Positions 35,063 to 47,160 are shown, numbered from the stretch's first letter. The stretch is DNA of 64,000 nucleotides from Angiostrongylus vasorum (GCA_018806985.1 JADANN010000401.1:2108001-2172000); one strand, 5' to 3'. Notes: generated by a model from the sequence alone, not told the origin. Program-made: numbers and translations.

Positions 35063-35136
35063 GGGCCGAACCGGGATTCGAACCCGGGACCTCTCGCACC
35101 CGAAGCGAGAATCATACCCCCTAGAACCATCCGGCC
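35063..35136 (-). tRNA. tRNA-Pro(CGG)
   Basis: On the minus strand: acceptor GGCCGGA pairs with TTCGGCC (one G-T), discriminator C; anticodon stem CTCGC/GCGAG enclosing loop TTCGGGT, giving anticodon CGG; T arm CCGGG TTCGAAT CCCGG is perfect. The D arm reads GGTTCTAGGGGGTATG, two bases longer than the usual metazoan tRNA-Pro, so total length is 74. No intron. Likely a real or only slightly altered gene; the D-arm excess is the sole doubt. It lies just behind the decayed RTE element. Confidence 0.85.
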
Positions 35137-36335
35137 ACCGTGTGGGTGCGTCTTCGCTCTACACTAGTAGATTTAGTCGCTGGAGTGAGCATAGTTCACC
35201 GGAGTATTCTTACACGCAAAAGGGAAGAATGGAAGGTCTATTGGGGCCCGCTCGAATTACTCAACGATCAATAAGAGTACAGTGATACATGTAATGAAGT
35301 ATTGTTATAAGATGTTTCTTATGTGAACAAATAAGTGAGTAACTGAAATCTGCTTTATGAAATAAAGAAAGAAGGTGGTGTAGACGTTGTGAACAGTATG
35401 GAAGCGAACGGTATGACGTTTCCCATGCTTGAAATGGGCGGGGAAGGTCGCGAGGTCGCAAGGTCGAGCTATCACGTAGGAGTTAGCTTGCCCAGTTCGT
35501 TATGCTACAGGGTGCACGGCTCGTTTTGCACCAAGTGATTTCAGGTAAGTCAAACGACGGGAGTAAATACCAATAAGAGAAATTCATACCGAACACAAGG
35601 GACCTATGCTAAGATGGAAGATAGGGATATACACAAAGAATGTTCTCTGTAGAAGGGAACTCACTTGTGGAGAAAAAACCCCCGCCATGAAAAGTTAGTG
35701 ACTTTAACGCACACTAAACTGTTACCTATTTCGTCTACTTAACCCGCACCTCCCTTGGACACCTTCCATACACTCCATGTTTAACTCTTTCTTCAAAAAA
35801 TAAAGGTAATGAGATCACAGTAGATATGCTCTACAACCAGTGCAAAAGAAATGTTGCGGAACGGAAATTTCTATAAACTTCCTACCAGAAATATCAAAGC
35901 AGATTACAAATGCAAATTAAAGTAAATATGACATCGGGAACTTTAGAATATGAGGCGAAATGAGAGCTGAAATCGTCCTGCTGTCGCCTGTCCACAGCAC
36001 GTCTCTTCCACGGCGATGACTAGAGAGGAGGTCGATATAAAAAATTAGTGTCTCATGACTACTTCAATGCAGCCCATTCTATACTTAATATGACCATCGT
36101 CTTCTCTATGCAGAAACTCAATCTGAGCAAAGATGGACTGGTGTTATCGATCAAGAAAAAACTGGTGCTCTCGGTCAAGAAAAAAGACAAATTATTGATG
36201 ACAAGGATATTCTTGACGAAATCCTTTTCCTAGATAACTGACATATCGAGGAAGACCTGATCGCTGGCTATGAGATGCTCACAGAAGCACTCAAAAGCTG
36301 TAACGAAATAAGCTTTAGTTCTTCAATTAAAAGTA
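35137..36335. other. No gene recognised
   Basis: Mixed unique sequence. I see no splice-bounded exon, RNA gene or named repeat. Confidence 0.35.
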
Positions 36336-36600
36336 GGGCGCGTGTAGCGCAGTGGTCGGAGGCGTCCTGCAATACACATGGATCGATCCCCGCGGCTGAG
36401 GCTCACCAAACCTTCCATCCCTCCGGGGTCAGCAAATTGATACCAGACTTGCCTGGGAGGATAGTACCACTGGCTCGATACACGGGTAGGCCACCACAAG
36501 TCATTGTAAAGGCCAGATATGCATTCAATCACCTTCAACAATGCTTAATGAAGTAGAATGCATGGCGCATCCCTTGGCGCTAAGAGCTTTATCCTTTATT
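36336..36600 (+). repeat. Family A tRNA-derived SINE
   Basis: GGGCGCGTGTAGCGCAGTGG head through TAAGAGCTTTATCCTTTATT. Full length, and the clearest A-box copy in the sense orientation. Confidence 0.88.
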
Positions 36601-36973
36601 TTGTTTATTTCTTTCCCCCAGGTACACGAAATTTCAGCAGTCGATTAGCCGTACGGATTCCTTCCTTCGAAGTACGAGCTGTCAGAGCAGGGACAGAAGC
36701 ACAGCTCCAGGACTAGAAATCATGTAGACAAGTTCTTTTCAGTACTGAACCACAAATTGCACGGCTGCAATTCGCGGAACCCACATAACAAGTTACCTTT
36801 GCGTCCAGAACCATTGAAGATCCTCGCGTGTGGTCATCCTGCGTGAACGAAAGAATCTCCAAAACTACGGCGTAGTTTATCATTTGAGCGCGCCATACAC
36901 ATTGTAGACAAAACTCTCCTATCGTGTATTTTAAGGGCATTTGTCGAACACCTTCAAGGATTACTAAGCTAAC

Positions 36974-37530
36974 ATGAGGTTGATAAAGATGTTTATTCGC
37001 CTAACATTTCGACGTCTTCGTCCTCCTCAGAGCCGATGGTGCGGGCCGACGGTCCACAGTTGTTCTTCTTTTCGATGTGCGGCTTCGTCTTCGAATCGAG
37101 TTAGATCTTCAGTGGAGCACCGCACGACACCATTATTCGACAGCGCTCTTTTATACAAGACGGTTTTTGTTAATGATTATCGGTTGATAATAATTTGTTT
37201 TTTCAACGGACAATCTATCCTGCAGCAGTCGGTAATATGTTAGCCAGCACATAGGGAATATAATTTCAGGATGGATTGTCCATAGAAAAACAAATTATTA
37301 TCAGCGGACAATCATTGTCAACAACAAGTGTCCTCTATAGAAGAGCGCTGACGCGTGAGGTTGCCTCATTCGAGCGGTGTTTCCTCAAAGAAGATTCGAC
37401 TAGATACGAAGAGGAAGACGCTAAATCGAGAAGACGAACAATTGTGGACCATCAACTCGGACCATCTGCTCTGAGGAAGACGAAGACGCCGAAACATTAG
37501 CCGAATAAACATTTTTATGAACCCCTTCTT
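36974..37530. mobile_element. Inverted pair of Penelope-terminal-like units
   Basis: Two units of about 240 bp face each other. The left unit (minus) ends outward with ATTTCGACGTCTTCGTCCTC, and the right unit (plus) with GAAGACGAAGACGCCGAAAC. Both contain a TATA-A-AAG-like stretch, TAATAATTTGTTTTT/AAAAACAAATTATTA near the centre, and AATAA behind the motif. On the minus strand the left motif reads CTGAGGA, then GACG-AAGA-CGTC, then GAAA. Likely a head-to-head insertion product of a Penelope or related non-autonomous element. Confidence 0.55.
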
Positions 37531-37650
37531 AGCTTAATAATCCAAGAAGGTATTGATTATTAATTCCTATACTTGCCCCTTGTCCTAACTTCTCCGACAT
37601 TCGATAGCGCAAAAAAGCATATTTCAATGATTGCAAGAAGTAGTCCCATC

Positions 37651-37932
37651 TTAAGAATTCTCTCCGACAGTTGTCTTATCGACATCACGAGAACACAGTT
37701 TTTTCATCGATTTCCTACCATCGCCACTGGAAACAAAAAGTTCTAAAGGGTAGGAGAGGGACTGACTAAAAAGGCTAATCACTGCAGTGATAATGAAACT
37801 TTTCACTTCCGACGAAGAGGGCGCACGCACTGGTGGAAAATTCGAGCCGGTGCTCAAGGATGTCAATGAAGCGAGAGATAAGGTAATACCGTGACAGAAA
37901 TTGGACAGAAATCCAATTGATGGAGAACTCAC
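37651..37932 (-). other. Unassigned open frame
   Basis: A 93-residue minus frame (NFPPVRAPSSSEVKSFIITA, then VSSGDGRKSMKKLCSRDVDK) of protein-like composition. No splice partner or homology recognised. Kept as a note rather than a gene. Confidence 0.2.
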
Positions 37933-37984
37933 ATAGCATTGTTTACTTTTTAATTTCTGCCTCTACAATTTTCTTGGCAGGGTA

Positions 37985-38455
37985 TTATGCGAAATACAGC
38001 CACAACGATGCTGAGATATTTGCAAAACTCCGGATCGCAAGCGTCTGCGGTGGGGAACGAACGCCTAATTACCCTTTCCGGGGCTAACGCGTTCACCACT
38101 ACACCATGCGGGTCCTTCCTTCTGCCTGCCTCTCATATAGCTCTATCGATCTGAGCTCATTGCGTGAAAATTGTAGACGCAGAAATTAAAAAGTAGACAT
38201 TTTGATTTCAACTACAACCTCAGCTTAACTGGATTCAATGCCGATATGGACTCGCCAGATCAATTCCGTTGACATGTGATTGGTGATGGCAGTGATCGAT
38301 AGAACTAGCTGAGAGACAGGCGAAACGAAGGACTCGCATGGTGTGATGGTGAAAGTGTTAGCCCCAGGAAAGGTTAATAGCGTGTTTGTTCCCCACCGCA
38401 GACACATGCGGTCCCGGAGTTTTGCAAATATCTCTGCTTCGTTGTGGCTGTATTT
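37985..38455. repeat. Family B foldback element, full length
   Basis: Outer ends ACAGCCACAACGATGCTGAG and CTCTGCTTCGTTGTGGCTGT are inverted copies, and the arms match for about 170-200 bp each. The centre holds TCAGCTTAACTGGATTCAAT. No coding potential and no transposase nearby. This is the best specimen for defining the family. Confidence 0.8.
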
Positions 38456-38936
38456 TACATTGCATTATTCAACAAGTCAAAATAAAGGTTTTTTGCTTTA
38501 AAAAATATCATACATTATAACAGGTAAAGATGACGTAATACGTCTGTCTAATGCGTTCAGTGGACATGGAAAAACAACATGAAGGGGAACTGTATAGAAG
38601 AAGAGCAGCATGGATTATGGTACTGCGAGGGAACCCAAGAATCAATTTACAAAGCCAATACTTTCTGCTCATCTTTTTGAAAGAACAGTCGTTCTTGCTT
38701 CTAATTATGCACAGTTGCTCAAGCGTGGCCTAGCGCCTAAACTACGGAGGTGACTTTAAGCAGTGGCTACAGAGCGTTTAAGGGACATTTTTCTGATACA
38801 TAAACAGCACGCATTACTCAAAGTGCAATATCAGACTGTAATATGCAGCATAAACGTTAGAGTAGACAAAGATTATGCATATTACAGGAAGCATTGATTA
38901 CAAATGGATAAACGAACAGCAGGGTGACGACAAGTT

Positions 38937-39220
38937 AAAGGATAAAAAGGACAAAGCTCTAGGCGTTGATCAGTCCCTGAGTGATGCGCCATTCATACCA
39001 CTTCATTAAGTATCGTTGTGGGTGATTGAATGCATACCTGGTTTTTAAGACTCGCTGTGGCTTACCGATTTATCGAGCTAGTGCTGCTATTCTCCCAGAC
39101 AAGTCTGGTACCAATTTGCCGACCCCCAAAAAGGATGGAAGGCTTGGTGGGCCATGGGCGCGGGGATCGATTCCACATGTGTCGCAGTGGCGCCTCCAAC
39201 CGCTGCGCCATACGCGCCCT
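38937..39220 (-). repeat. Family A tRNA-derived SINE
   Basis: AAAGGATAAAAAGGACAAAGC to CGCTGCGCCATACGCGCCCT. Full length. Confidence 0.85.
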
Positions 39221-39349
39221 AACAACAAGTTAGTGTTCCAAATACTCTGAAAATAATGACAGTGATGGTCCGAAAAGTCACCAACTTTGAAATAGGCTGC
39301 CGTCATGGACGACGATCATGACGGAACGAAACGAATGGGAAATATGTTG

Positions 39350-39480
39350 ACACGTAATGACGCTGAAATATTTGCAAAACTCCGGACAGCAGGTGTCCGC
39401 GATGGAGAACGCACGCGTTATCACACTCTTAGGGGACTAACGTGTTCACCACCACACCATGCGAGTCCTTTGTTTCGTCT
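39350..39480 (+). repeat. Family B single arm
   Basis: GACGCTGAAATATTTGCAAA, CAGGTGTCCGCGATGGAGAA, AACGTGTTCACCACCACACC. The partner arm is missing. Confidence 0.65.
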
Positions 39481-39777
39481 TTCGCTCTTTTCGCCCAATC
39501 GTATTATTGATATGTTGACATATGCACGAAACTTCAGAAAGCTTACATTCAAGTTACGCTAAACAGTCCTGCATTATCGGAATGAAGAGCAAATAAAACA
39601 AGACCCTATTAAAGGTAGAATAATGGTATTTCTAGTTCTAGTCTAATCCTCGCTTGTATCTAGCATGAGTCTTTATTGATTCAAAACAGTTAAAAATTGC
39701 AAACTACGACAGTTATTCCAAGTCAGGTGAATATTCTTCCACTAAATTATTATGTAACACAGTGCTAGCAATTTTGT

Positions 39778-40085
39778 ACATTAGGCAGTTGGTACAACCC
39801 ACCCAAGCGCTGGTTCGACCCTGCTCGTCCCTCTGGGGTCGGGGCGCGGTAGCAGTCTTGTTTGGGACAAGCTGATTCTCTCTGATCGACGTCAGAACGC
39901 CCTAGTGCAGTCATTTCAGGATTAAAGGGGGATCGACTCGACCAAAATTCAACATTGGTGACGAAGACAAGAATATATTCCAGCGGCGGCTGAACCCAAG
40001 ATTCGAAGATCTTTGTGAATGATGGACGAAATAAGAAGAATGGAATGCAAGAACTGCTGGGATCTGCGCAGTATGATACATTTAT
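39778..40085 (+). repeat. Family T SINE
   Basis: Head partly lost (GCGCTGGTTCGACCCTGCTC is the B-box side). The middle ATTCAACATTGGTGACGAAG and end GCTGGGATCTGCGCAGTATG are recognisable. Confidence 0.6.
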
Positions 40086-40089
40086 GCAC

Positions 40090-40235
40090 ATTATGCTAGC
40101 ATGGCGCAGTGGTAAAAAGTGCTCTGCGATGAGTATAGGGCTAGTTCGTTCTCACCCATCGGTAAAACAATGTTCCCTGTCCCTTAGCGCTCGGCAAGTT
40201 GGCACCAGACTTGTCTGAGGAACGAAAAAAATACT
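40090..40235 (+). repeat. tRNA-headed SINE fragment
   Basis: CTAGCATGGCGCAGTGGTAA head, GGGCTAGTTCGTTCTCACC B-box-like segment, then a body like family A (GCTCGGCAAGTTGGCACCAG). 3'-truncated. It follows the previous family T copy directly. Confidence 0.55.
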
Positions 40236-41107
40236 GATTTGATATAAGAGTAAATCTTTGTAAGTCATTCTATAAGTGAAATATGTGTTCAGTTACCGCT
40301 ACGATTCCTTGTGCAGCCGAACATATGGCTCATCCAATATGGATACATCAAAGACGATGCTCTATTCTTTGTTTCTTTAACTTCCCTCCACATGGTGCTC
40401 ACTAATCAGGAAAAAAATCGATTGACTATAAACGGGAAGCGTTTTCAATTCGGCTGTACTCGGATGAACCTATGTTCTAAATTTTTTCTTCAGCAGTTCA
40501 ATACCCTTTATTCATCCCCTCTTCATCGAAGTAGGTGACATAACGTGCATCGACGTATTTAAAGTAGAAAAACGTTAAGAAACAATTAAGCCCATAGCGG
40601 CGAGACTTGTGTTTTTTATTAGAGGCAATAATTTCTGATCACCGGAGTATTTTAGGCGCTTAGGATTTTATACAGTTATAAAAAAAAGACTGCCCTAACG
40701 CATTAATCGCATGTCAGAATTTTATACAGTGCCTTTCCAAACAAATATTTTTGAAGTAAAAACTTTCAAAAAAAGTGGTGTTGAAAGTTTCTTATAAGTC
40801 TTAGTTTTTTTAAGCTCATCCATTTGTTTTTCAAGTCCTTGAAATTTTCAACAAAGTGCTACAAACGCAAACATAAGCGATACATTGGAGAACACCATCA
40901 TACTATGCTCGATATTTAAAATCTGCTGGTTCAGTTCTTTCCAGATTCGAAATACAAGTCCTCGAGCAAAGAGAAAAGATCGCCCTGTGTCTTATGTCTT
41001 TTATAATGCCTTACGTGTATTGGACTCCAGAACATCAGCGCTTCATCATGGTAAAACAAAGGAGCTTTTCCTTCTGTGGGCAAAGATTTCTAGCTTCTAA
41101 TAGTTTT
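40236..41107. other. No gene recognised
   Basis: Unique AT-rich DNA. A faint resemblance between 40660-40960 and the reverse context near 42650-42870 (TTATACAGT, CATTGGAGAACA/CATCGGAGAACA) hints at an old duplicated repeat, too weak to define. Confidence 0.3.
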
Positions 41108-41455
41108 TAATGCGATGCGCGAGTAGCGCAATGACAGTAATAATGCTTAAAATGAGCATGATTCTAGTTCGATCCCGCTATGGCCTCATCAAGCCTCTCA
41201 TTCGTCTGGGGTCGAGAAATTCGTACCATATGAGAATATCCTAGCCCGACTCTCTCAGGACTCCGGGGGAGAATCGACTGTACCAGCATTCAACGACATC
41301 TATCACAAAGACTAAGTTCTCAAGCAGCTGTCGAAGCCATACGCAAAAAGTTCAAAGACCTTTGTGGATGATGGATGCCAACGAACGAATCGAATCCAAT
41401 AATTGCTCGGATCCGCAGCAGTAGATGTGATGATGGATCGTGTAACGTAAAAAAA
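41108..41455 (+). repeat. Family T SINE, full length
   Basis: ATGCGCGAGTAGCGCAATGA (A box), GATTCTAGTTCGATCCCGC (B box), body CATTCAACGACATCTATCAC, end GCTCGGATCCGCAGCAGTAG then GTGATGATGGATCGTGTAA. This copy shows both the tRNA-like head and the RTE-like tail most clearly. Confidence 0.75.
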
Positions 41456-42019
41456 AGATTTTATCACAATAATCAAGATCAATTTTGAGCTGAGAAGTGT
41501 TCATTTACAGTTGAAGCCGACCATCATTTTCGCATTATTAATACCGTATGACTCCTGTAGTTGTAATTTGTGTGTTAACCCGATGTTCTTCTGCTAGAAG
41601 CAAAGCGAAGGCCTGAGAACATCTCCAACATTTAGAAATGAGGAAAATAACTAGACTAGACAAAAAAAGTAAGTCGATCAAGGACTCCTTCATGACAGTC
41701 AGCTACTGTATTGACAAGAAACATGTGGAAAGACGATGTTCTATGGAAACCCAGAAATGTCTTGCATTGACGATTCGATTGAAACCGTCCATGTATAGCG
41801 TGAGAAATTCGAAGTATGGCATTAAAAGTGAGCGATATTATTACTACAAGCTAAAAAAACTGAGACACGAATTCAACTACTAAAAAAAACCTAATGTTCC
41901 ATTAAAGAATCGATGGGAAAACAGATAACTGAAGAGATACAAGGTATCGGAATCACACAACGCTACCAGCGAAACCGCGAATGATAGTAGAAATAAGTAA
42001 CTGTGCGATGATATAATTA

Positions 42020-42145
42020 TAATTATGCTCAGATATGAGCAAAACTCGGAACCTCCGTAGAGCTTCGAACGCGCGACTACAGTTTCCGGCGCTACGTGTT
42101 ATTCATAACACCAACGGAGGACCCTATTTTGGCTTTCTTTCAATC
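42020..42145 (+). repeat. Family B single arm, decayed
   Basis: ATGCTCAGATATGAGCAAAA, then TTCCGGCGCTACGTG and ACCAACGGAGGACCC. Only the block order identifies it. Confidence 0.45.
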
Positions 42146-43194
42146 ATTTTAAACAAAGGTCAAAACATTACACTACGATAGACCAGTTCAGGCAAATACA
42201 ACAGGTGACAGTTGAATGGTCTTGATAAGCAATTAGATGATGTCGGACAGGGAAATCGGTCATCAAAGGCGCCATAAATAACCGAATGTTTTTTAACAAA
42301 GCGTACATTGCGACTTGGATGAACCTGCATCCTACTTGATTTCCGACGCTTGGTTTCGAAAATCCCTTTAAAAAATACAAGCGATAAAGAGAATAATGAA
42401 GATGCCTCTACGTAATTTGGACATCTTAGTGAAAATAAACGAATACATTAACGAATAAATAAATAATAAACGAATAAACGAAAATTTAAGTTTCATTGTT
42501 AGTTGACAATAGTCGGACCCCTTTAGTTTTTGCATGCTCAGGATCCTGTCCAAGCTTTGCAACTTTACTTTAACACATTCGAGAAGAGGCTGGTTTCTCG
42601 ACAAGAGATGGTATTTCACACTCATTAGCCTGCTTCAGGAGCTCAGAACTCTATAGATTTATAGAACAGACTGTTCTACCGTACTTATGCACATATACAG
42701 TTTTTACACAATGTCCCTCTAAAGTTAAACATTTTTGAAATTGAAACTTCCAAAAAAGTCGATAGTGAAATTCAACTTTTTCTAAACTTCCAACAGAAAA
42801 GGGCCAGCTGTAAATATGAAGTCTACATCGGAGAACAACATCTTGTCGTACTGGACGAAACTCCACTTGTTGATTTACCTTCGTTTTCAAAATATGAGAA
42901 ATGAAGGAATAACGTGGAAGAGATAAATGTCTTGGGTTTCAGAAAAATTGCAATTCCATCATGATAAAAGAAGAAAACTTGTACCTTGTACGCAGCTGAT
43001 CTTTAGATTGCAGTTTTCAGCAAATAAAACTCATCATGAGTAGAAATTTGTTGATTTAAAGTTTCACGCAGCTATTTTGAATCCCATGACTCCAACAGGG
43101 GTCACATCGCCCAGAATGTGTTGAAGTAAGCAGTTTCTTGAAATTTTTTCGCAAGTTGAGGCATATTGTGCTGAACTAGTTAAGAAAATGACTG
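42146..43194. other. No gene recognised
   Basis: No named repeat or splice-supported exon. Minus-strand frames at 42168-42380, 42368-42625 and 42651-42890 have no recognisable similarity. Confidence 0.3.
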
Positions 43195-43390
43195 ACGTTG
43201 TGAAATATAACCACAATGGTGCTGAGATATCTGCAAAACTCCGGACCGCAGGGTGCTTGCGGTGGGGAACGGACGCGCTATTACCCTTTCCGGATCTAAC
43301 GCGTTCACCACCACATCATGGGGGTCTTTCATTTTCGCCTTTCACTCAGCCATATTGTTGACCTAAGTTGCTATCAGCAATGACGTTGTG
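43195..43390 (+). repeat. Family B single arm
   Basis: Outer end TATAACCACAATGGTGCTGA, then GCTTGCGGTGGGGAACGGAC and AACGCGTTCACCACCACATC, inner end CTATCAGCAATGACG. A well-preserved left arm. Confidence 0.7.
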
Positions 43391-44488
43391 AAAACTTGAA
43401 GCAAAAACTCTAGCAACAAACACCTATTATTGAAAAGAGATGATTACCCACAAGGTATATCTTTCCTAAGATGGAATACGTTTGTTACACATAAAAGTAA
43501 CGAACACTGCGATTGAAAAATTCCCTACTAGTTCATACGAAAACAAATCGTTTGCTTTCAAATAGCAGGAATTTTTTGCAGAGCATATTTTCCTATAGGA
43601 TTCCAGCAGTAATCACTTTTGCATAAGAAACTCCTCTAAGAACAGAGTAATGAGCAAACACAAAGAAGGACTGCGACTGTGTAAAAAAACCCTCACACAG
43701 TTTCCCTTGCAAAAGAAAGGCAACATAACCTTTGACGTATCGGAGCCTGGTTATGAAAACTTGTTTAACAATGTTACAGTCACAGATGTAAAAGCGCTGT
43801 GGAATTCCATGAAATGATTGACGTGTGTAAAGGACAAACAAGCCGAAACTGCTGTTCTTTTAGGACAACGATAAGCATTTGATTTTTGGTGCTTACGAAT
43901 TCTGCGCCTATGAGAAATAAATCGCTCTCTCAAAACACGGACGCCTCGTAGATAACAGTTAGTGACTGCAAACGTCATGGCTTCATGTTAATAGCCCTTC
44001 TAGTGACTTCTCGCAATCGAAAGAACAACCATCCCATGGAGCGGAAAACTTCATTGTAATGAGAAATTGGTTCCTATACATTGCTGCTTGACTACCATAA
44101 CATTTAATATGATGACGGTATTGTCACACTGTTTGGGGAAACCTCCACAGTACCAAGGTAAAAAACGATTCGCGATGGATATTTTCGTCTATTTACAAGC
44201 TTACAGTACTTTGGAATCAAAAAACAGTACACCTTATTGTGCCTGACGTTTCCACAACATTGTCACAGCCGCAATGATATGAGTCGAACATCTACAGAAC
44301 TTTCAAATACACCGATATGTAAGTGTTAAGAGTAGCATCTAGTCAAGTCGAATAGAGCGAAATGTTGCACAAAATAAGGATTTCTTTTGAAATCATGCAA
44401 GCTTAGACATCAATAAAAACACCGGTCAACAATACTGAAGTTGACTATTCACTCGTCGCCCGATGGGCAAACGTGAGGTTGTTATTGA
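43391..44488. other. No gene recognised
   Basis: Minus-strand frames at 43593-43841 and 43751-43978 have no splice support or recognised similarity. Nothing else seen. Confidence 0.3.
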
Positions 44489-44783
44489 AAAAGCTAAAAA
44501 CTATAGGCGTTGACCAATCTCTAAGGGATGCTCCATGCATTTGATTTCATTAAGTATCGTTGGAAGTGACAGAAGGCATATTTGGCCTTTACAATAACTC
44601 GCGATAGCCTACCGAATTGTCGAGCAAGTGATATTGTCCTCCCAGTCAAATCTGGTACCAATTTGCCGATCCCTCCGGGATCGGCAAAGTGGTACCAGAT
44701 TTTGAGGCCTTGGTGAGCCTTGAGGGTGGCGATCGATCCCGTGTGTATTGCAGGGCGTCTCCGACCACTGCGCTAGAGGTGCT
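44489..44783 (-). repeat. Family A SINE with internal hairpin
   Basis: Ordinary family A copy except that a segment of the other strand has been inserted in its middle. 44648-44673 and 44677-44702 are inverted 26-bp copies with a three-base loop and one mismatch (CTGGTACCAATTTGCCGATC against GATCGGCAAAGTGGTACCAG). Confidence 0.8.
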
Positions 44784-45534
44784 ACTAAGGTTGTTACTAT
44801 ACTATTTACTTATCAACGAAAATTGTCATTTCGGCAGATTTCGCCACAATCCTCGGAAGATCATTTCAGCAAAACGTCAGCTTTCTTACGGATAAAGATG
44901 TATATTAACAACCTTGTGCTTACTCATTAAGAGAACAGTGAATTTATGATCGACGCCGAGATTAATGCGAGGCTCCCTTGGAAACATTGCAGTTAAATTT
45001 CACTGAAGAGCGGTAGAGCGAGCGCTAAGACGCCCTTCACCACATAACGCCCGCGCCCGGTGTTGGTTGTTCGAGTGACGAGGATTTCTGGATAACCAGT
45101 GAGTTTCAGGAATTCAGAACTTTATAAGTATATGCAAGTGCCTTTGTTCTATCGTCCTAATTGTAGGTATTTCTACCCAGTATTCTTTTCACTTTTAAAT
45201 ATATCCAGAAGTACGTTTTGGAAAAAAATTGAGAATGGAACTGAGATCTTTAAAATCCCCAACGAAAGAATCGCAGCTACAAGCGCAAAGATACACTGGA
45301 TAACGTCACCGTATTCTAATGAACTAAATCCCACTTTCTAAATTGATTTTGGATTCGAGAGTTTACGCGAAAGAAAGTTAAGCGAACAAGTGTTATCAGC
45401 TCCAGCAAATCAAATTTTCATTTTGAGGTAATCAAACAACTTGCATCTTACAGATAGAAATCTGTACATTCCAATACTTTTAATTTCAATCAATAAATGA
45501 TGTTAAGTGCTGAAATGAATTCATTATTCAATAA
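44784..45534. other. No gene recognised
   Basis: Unique sequence. The frame at 45099-45341 has no splice support or recognisable domain. Confidence 0.3.
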
Positions 45535-45695
45535 ATAATTGTTGATGGTACTGGTAGATAGAGAACTAGCTGAGAGAAAGGCAAAGCGAAGAACCCGCAT
45601 GGTGTAGTGGGGAACGCGTTAACCCCCTGAAGAAGCTAATAGCGTCTTTGATCCCCACCGCAGACATCTACGGTCCGAAGTTTTGCAGATAATAC
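45535..45695 (-). repeat. Family B single arm
   Basis: AGAGAACTAGCTGAGAGAAA, AACGCGTTAACCCCCTG, CACCGCAGACATCTACGG. The outer end is truncated. Confidence 0.65.
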
Positions 45696-46224
45696 CCTGC
45701 TGTGAAAAATTGCAGTAGGCAGTAAATAAGGAAGTTAACAATGCGATTTCAATCAATAAAGTTAACTATGAGTTCAAGTGGTCCAAAGATGTAGGTAGCC
45801 ATTATTTTTCACACCGAATACATTGTATCCAATGCCTTTTGCGTGTTATGGGTTAAAACATCCTCTAAGGCCAGAACCTATATGATTGTTGAGCGGCAAC
45901 GGAAAGGAACAAATGCGCTGTGAAGCACCATATTTTTGATGATGAGCCACCAGAGTATTCAAATATCCTGGTAACAGGCAAGTTAAATCATCAAATGAGT
46001 TGGTCCCTTACATAATCAAAGGCACTCGTCAAAACACCAACTACAACAATCCAAAATTCACATTATGGAAATGAAGTACTTCACGAATGATGGTTGAAAT
46101 AAGGGAAAGAAATATCCAATACCCAGCCATATTACACCATGATAGGCTACCATTCCTTCTTCTTACACAGTTTTTTCTTTACCTTTTCATCACCCGATAT
46201 AACACATTGTGCTGATCAAAGTAC
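45696..46224. other. No gene recognised
   Basis: Nothing seen beyond short random frames. Confidence 0.3.
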
Positions 46225-46520
46225 TTCGCCCCTCCGATTCGTTTCCTCGCACCCGTGATAGACGAAGTTCTTCACATTATTGTAACTTGGGGATTTTTAT
46301 TCCTGTTTATAAACGTCGTTGAATGCTGGTCAAGTCGATACTCCCTCGAATCCTAGAACTGCCCTGCTAAGATGTCCCTAGGTCTCGCAGATCCAAAGTA
46401 AGTTCCCGGACAAATTTAATACAAATTCTTTGACCCCGGATTAAAAGGTCTGGCTGCCCTGGGGCAGCGAAGAGTTCCTCTAGCTGCAATTGTGTGTAAT
46501 AAATAGCGCGCATGTCTGGA
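46225..46520 (-). repeat. Family T SINE, decayed
   Basis: Reverse copy: CCTCCGATTCGTTTCCTCGC (tail side), TAAACGTCGTTGAATGCTGG and TCCTAGAACTGCCCTGCTAA (body). The tRNA-like head at the right is poorly preserved. Confidence 0.5.
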
Positions 46521-46910
46521 GAAATTTTAAATCAATTCCGTATAACAAATAAAATGGTCCTACCACTTGAACATAACCGTGTCTCAATGCAAGTGCTCAG
46601 TCACCTTGGCTATTCTGAACACTTGCCACGACGAAGACCCCCTTATCCAAAACTAGTTCTTTTTTATAGTGCAAGTAATAATAATGTGTTTGTGAAATAA
46701 AACTTATTCGCTGTGAACAGGACTGCTTTTATTTCGGAAATAATATGAAATGTTTCTATTCCTTTTTAATTGCTAGTTTAATTTTTAAAAGTTCCAACTG
46801 CTGAATGGTTGGTGATGTAAACTCTTCAAGTGGATTCTAGCCCCTGATTGATATTTATTGCTAACGTGTCCTCTTTTTGCTGATGATTAATGTCAACTCC
46901 TAAAATACAA

Positions 46911-47160
46911 TAAAGGATAAAGGATGATACAGCTCTCGGCGTCCTTAAGTGTCGCTGGAGGTGATTGAATGCATATTTGGCCTTCACAATGACTCGCGGT
47001 GGCCTGCAGTTGTGTCGAGACAGTGCTGCTATCCTCCCAAACAATTCTGGTACCAATTTGCCGACCCCCAGAGAGCTAGAGGGCTTGGTTGGCTTGTAGC
47101 GCGGGGATCGATCCAATGTGTATAGCAGGGCGCCTTCGACCACGGTGCTATACTCGCCCT
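46911..47160 (-). repeat. Family A SINE with internal deletion
   Basis: TAAAGGATAAAGGATGATAC to CACGGTGCTATACTCGCCCT. About 35 bp after CTCTCGGCGT, present in other copies, are missing. Confidence 0.8.
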
